This document shows, piece by piece, positions 61,571 to 64,000 of a stretch of 64,000 nucleotides of DNA (the first letter of the stretch is position 1; each line of letters opens with the position of its first letter). The notes beneath the pieces are model-generated. The model was not told where the DNA came from, did no database searches, and worked only from the letters and a program-made list of their open reading frames with translations. The translations under genes were made by a program, and so were the position numbers. The stretch covers positions 1 through 64,000 of the forward strand of contig CAJQUN010001339.1 in assembly GCA_907163345.1 (NCBI GenBank), written 5' to 3'. The DNA is from Haberlea rhodopensis. Its lineage: Eukaryota > Streptophyta > Magnoliopsida > Lamiales > Gesneriaceae.

Positions 61571-61915
61571 TTATTGACTGCAATATTTTGTGAATTCTTT
61601 AGACAATAATTCTGCACCACGATCATTTCTCAGCGTTTTGAGCTGAAAATTACCCATTCTTTCAACCATTTTCTTGAAACGGATGAATACTCCAAAAGTT
61701 TCTGATTTTCGCTCCATGAAGTATACCCACATCATACTTCTAAAATCGTCAATAAAAAGAAGAAAATAATTTTTTTTTTGAAATGATGATGTCCTTGTTG
61801 GTCCATAAATGTCCGCATGTAACAATTCAAGAGGTCTTGTTGCTCTCCAATCAGTCTTAGGAAAAGATAATCGGTGTATTTTGTCATAAATACATAATTC
61901 ACATGTTTGGTCCAA
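61571..61915 (-). pseudogene. Copia integrase fragment
   Basis: The zinc-motif tail CELCIYDKIHRLSF leads into the integrase core: HADIYGPTRTSSF with the first aspartate, IDDFRSMMWVYFM, and RNDRGAELLSKEF with the second (RSDRGGEF in active copies). The frame stops before the glutamate motif. Confidence 0.85.
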
Positions 61916-62200
61916 TAGTTCGATGTCTATGTTTCAATAGCTTCAGTCCAGGTAGTTCAGATGTCCAAATCTTAAATACCACAATAGGGATTCTTCAGAT
62001 TTTTCAACTTTTAACGAGATATTATTATCCAGTGGCATTGTCAAAGGAAATACTTTATTTTTGCCATTTTAATTTCGCGAGCAGCTTCTTAACTTTGTCC
62101 TTTATTTTGCATTCATCTTTTTCAAAATTAACTGAGTATTCATTTTGAATTAATTGACAAAATAGTCGGTAAATTTGAAGTAAGATCAGGGATATATATG

Positions 62201-62552
62201 TGTTGGGGTTCAACAATTGCCTCTGCTTTGTGATCGGTCGAACACGTGGCGCTTGTGCCAGTGTATGGTTGAAAAGATTGATGTTGCGTCATTACCCTTA
62301 ACTATAGTTATTGGTAAAGCGGTAAACGTTCGATCCTACAATTGGTATCAGAGCCAAGGTCGCGTGTTCGATTCCCATGAGTTGCAGAGAGTGCAATTAT
62401 TGGGGGAGGGATTGTTGGGGTTCAACAATTGCCTCTGCTTTGTGATCGGTCGAACACATGGCACTTGTGCCAGTGTATGGTTGAAAAGATTGATGCTGCG
62501 CCATTACCCTTAACTATAGTTATTGATAAAGCGGTAAGCTCTCGATCCTACA
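62201..62552 (+). mobile_element. TRIM retrotransposon, 352 bp, nested in the decayed Copia
   Basis: The target duplication ATATG is at 62196-62200 and 62553-62557. LTRs at 62201-62340 and 62413-62552 are each 140 bp, TGTTGGGGTTCAACAATTGC to CGATCCTACA. The primer site TGGTATCAGAGCC is at 62343-62355 and the purine tract GGGGGAGGGAT ends at 62412. The internal part is only 72 bp. The LTRs differ at about eight positions (about 94 percent identity), mostly G/A and C/T changes. Confidence 0.93.
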
Positions 62553-64000
62553 ATATGACATTTTCAATAAATTTTGTGTTACCTTCTTTGTACTCACAAC
62601 TATTGTTCCTCTGACTTGAACAGATTGTAATTTTTCATCTCCCATCTTTACTTCTGATGAAAACTTTTAATCAAATTTGATGAAACAATCCTTCAGTCAT
62701 GTCTTGTGATTACTGCAACTATTATCCAAATACCACATATTTAAGGAATTATTGGTCATGTTCATACAGGAATAGAACATGATTTTTTTTATCATTTTCC
62801 TCCTTGAAGTTGGCATTGTTTCTTTCATTTTTTTGTCTGTGCCAACAGTCTTTATATGAATTATTTGGAATTTTACAAGTTTTGCATCTATCCGAACAAT
62901 TTTTTGATTCATAACCCGGTTCTTTTACAAATAAAGCATGAAGGGTTAGAATTGATATTACAACAACCTCTTTCGGTGTTGTTGAATCGTGGGTTTCCTC
63001 GTCCTCGTCCACGATATCTGAAATTTTGTTTCTTCCTTTTTGTTGAAATTTTTGGGATGTGATTGTTTCTCCGCCTTCTAATTTTTTCTTCTCTACCATA
63101 TTGAATTTGGACTCGAAGGCCTGCTCAATGGAAGGGCCATCAAATTTACTCATTATCTGTTCATGGGATTCTAAAAAACACATTCAGCTCCACCATCGTG
63201 AGTTTTGACAAATCATTTGATTCTTCAATCGCAGCCACAATATGTTCAAATTTTTGTGGCAATCTCCTCAAGATTTTTCAACATTTTTTTTTAAATATTA
63301 TATCCGTAACTTTTTATTTGAGTTTATTTGAACAACATGTGAAATAAAGATTCGAACATTTTCATAATCTTTCATGGCTAAATTATCAAATTCTCTCCAT
63401 AAAAATTGAAGTTTAATGGAGATGGCTTTCTTGGACCATTGAAACTCCAATTTTAGAATATCCCAAACATCTTTATAATTTTTGCCTTAATTCTATGAAA
63501 TGTGGAAAGATGCACGCCTTGTTGGATGAACAATAAGGCTTTGGCATCTTTTCTTATCTTTTCCAGGTACTCCTTTTGCTTTGCTTGAGTCTACGATGCC
63601 AAGGTTTCGGCATCTTCTAGTTCCGATATACCATTCTCTGCTATTTTCCAAAGATCTTGAGAAAATAGAGTCTTCATTTGGACTCTCCAAAATTCATAAC
63701 TTTCTTCATCAAATATAAGAATTGGTGTAGTTAATAAATCTTTAGACATTTTTGATATTGAAATGATATTGGGCATGGCTCTGATACCACAAATTTGTTA
63801 GATACCAATGATATCTGATATTCAAGGTTTCAAATGAGAATGTATTGTTTTTTTGAACAAGAGAAATTTTTTCTTATGAAGGAAATAAAGCTACGGAAAA
63901 AATATAAGAAGCACAATTGATGGATGGAGAGAATGTGTTTTTAAATCATCTTATCATTATGTTGTACAATCTTAGTGCCTTAACATGCAACTTGTAGTTA

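Larger units (their letters stand above)
59231..64000 (-). mobile_element. decayed Copia retrotransposon, cut by window end
   Basis: The left LTR (about 59231-59571, TGTTGGGTACCAATGATATC) matches the start of the right LTR at 63796 (TGTTAGATACCAATGATATC), which runs past the window end. A primer site TGGTATCAGAGCC on minus lies at about 63777-63789 and a purine tract (CCCCCTCC on plus) at 59573. Protein pieces in order on the minus strand: gag from 63776 (MSKDLLTTPI, DEESYEFWRVQMKTLF), zinc-knuckle area about 62750-63180, integrase 61571-61915 (LELLHADIYGP, LLFIDDF, RNDRGAEL), RT with YVDDLIYTG near 60490, and RNase H 59581-59907 (LSSAEVEYIAATDAACE). Many frameshifts and stops separate them. 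LTRs have diverged clearly, so it is old. Confidence 0.88.

Noticed and set aside
62341..62390. Possible tRNA gene with a GTTCGATTCC B-box
   Set aside because: It is the tRNA-Met primer-binding site and its extension in a TRIM; no A-box or cloverleaf precedes it.
62217..62614. Two similar frames of 98 and 61 residues
   Set aside because: They are the two LTRs of the TRIM read in frame.

Overview
This is nuclear DNA from a flowering plant, almost certainly a eudicot. Genes are split by GT-AG introns, spacers are AT-rich, and plant retrotransposons and hAT elements are nested in each other. The disease-resistance gene has the N-terminus of the late-blight R1 family, which is typical of asterids (Solanales, Lamiales); the species is not named from sequence alone.

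Host genes. A 26S proteasome lid subunit gene (RPN7) lies at 1467-4876; it is highly conserved but carries several one-base frameshifts. An R1-type CC-NB-ARC-LRR gene at 8944-11134 has lost its GLPLA motif and most of its LRRs, and a second broken NB-ARC fragment lies at 15890-16212. A DUF7950-type gene (16942-17817) is intact. A DUF3537 gene fragment lies near 20.1-20.35 kb. A peroxisomal 4-coumarate-CoA ligase-like gene (26747-30751, ending in SKL, no in-frame start ATG seen) is followed by an intact six-exon adenylate kinase (31625-34874). A short SGR5/IDD-tail-like coiled-coil gene without zinc fingers lies at 49163-49711.

Mobile DNA fills the rest. There are two TRIMs (13734-14343 and 62201-62552), each with two LTRs, a tRNA-Met primer site and a perfect 5-bp target duplication. 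A hAT element (23215-26197) carries a frameshifted transposase, and a 1.4-kb array of 44-bp repeats lies at 21165-22545. A 9.7-kb element with 1.2-kb inverted arms and several minisatellites (36752-46469) contains a young gag-only Sirevirus-like element (37988-43091). A very young Copia element with identical 191-bp LTRs and TA...TA ends lies at 53544-58150, and a decayed Copia element (59231 to window end) hosts the second TRIM.

The host genes look unrelated in function. The most unusual structures are the giant inverted-repeat element, the palindrome array just upstream of the TATA box in the Sirevirus LTR, the TRIM whose 5' LTR has become a 61-bp palindrome, and the non-TG/CA Copia element.
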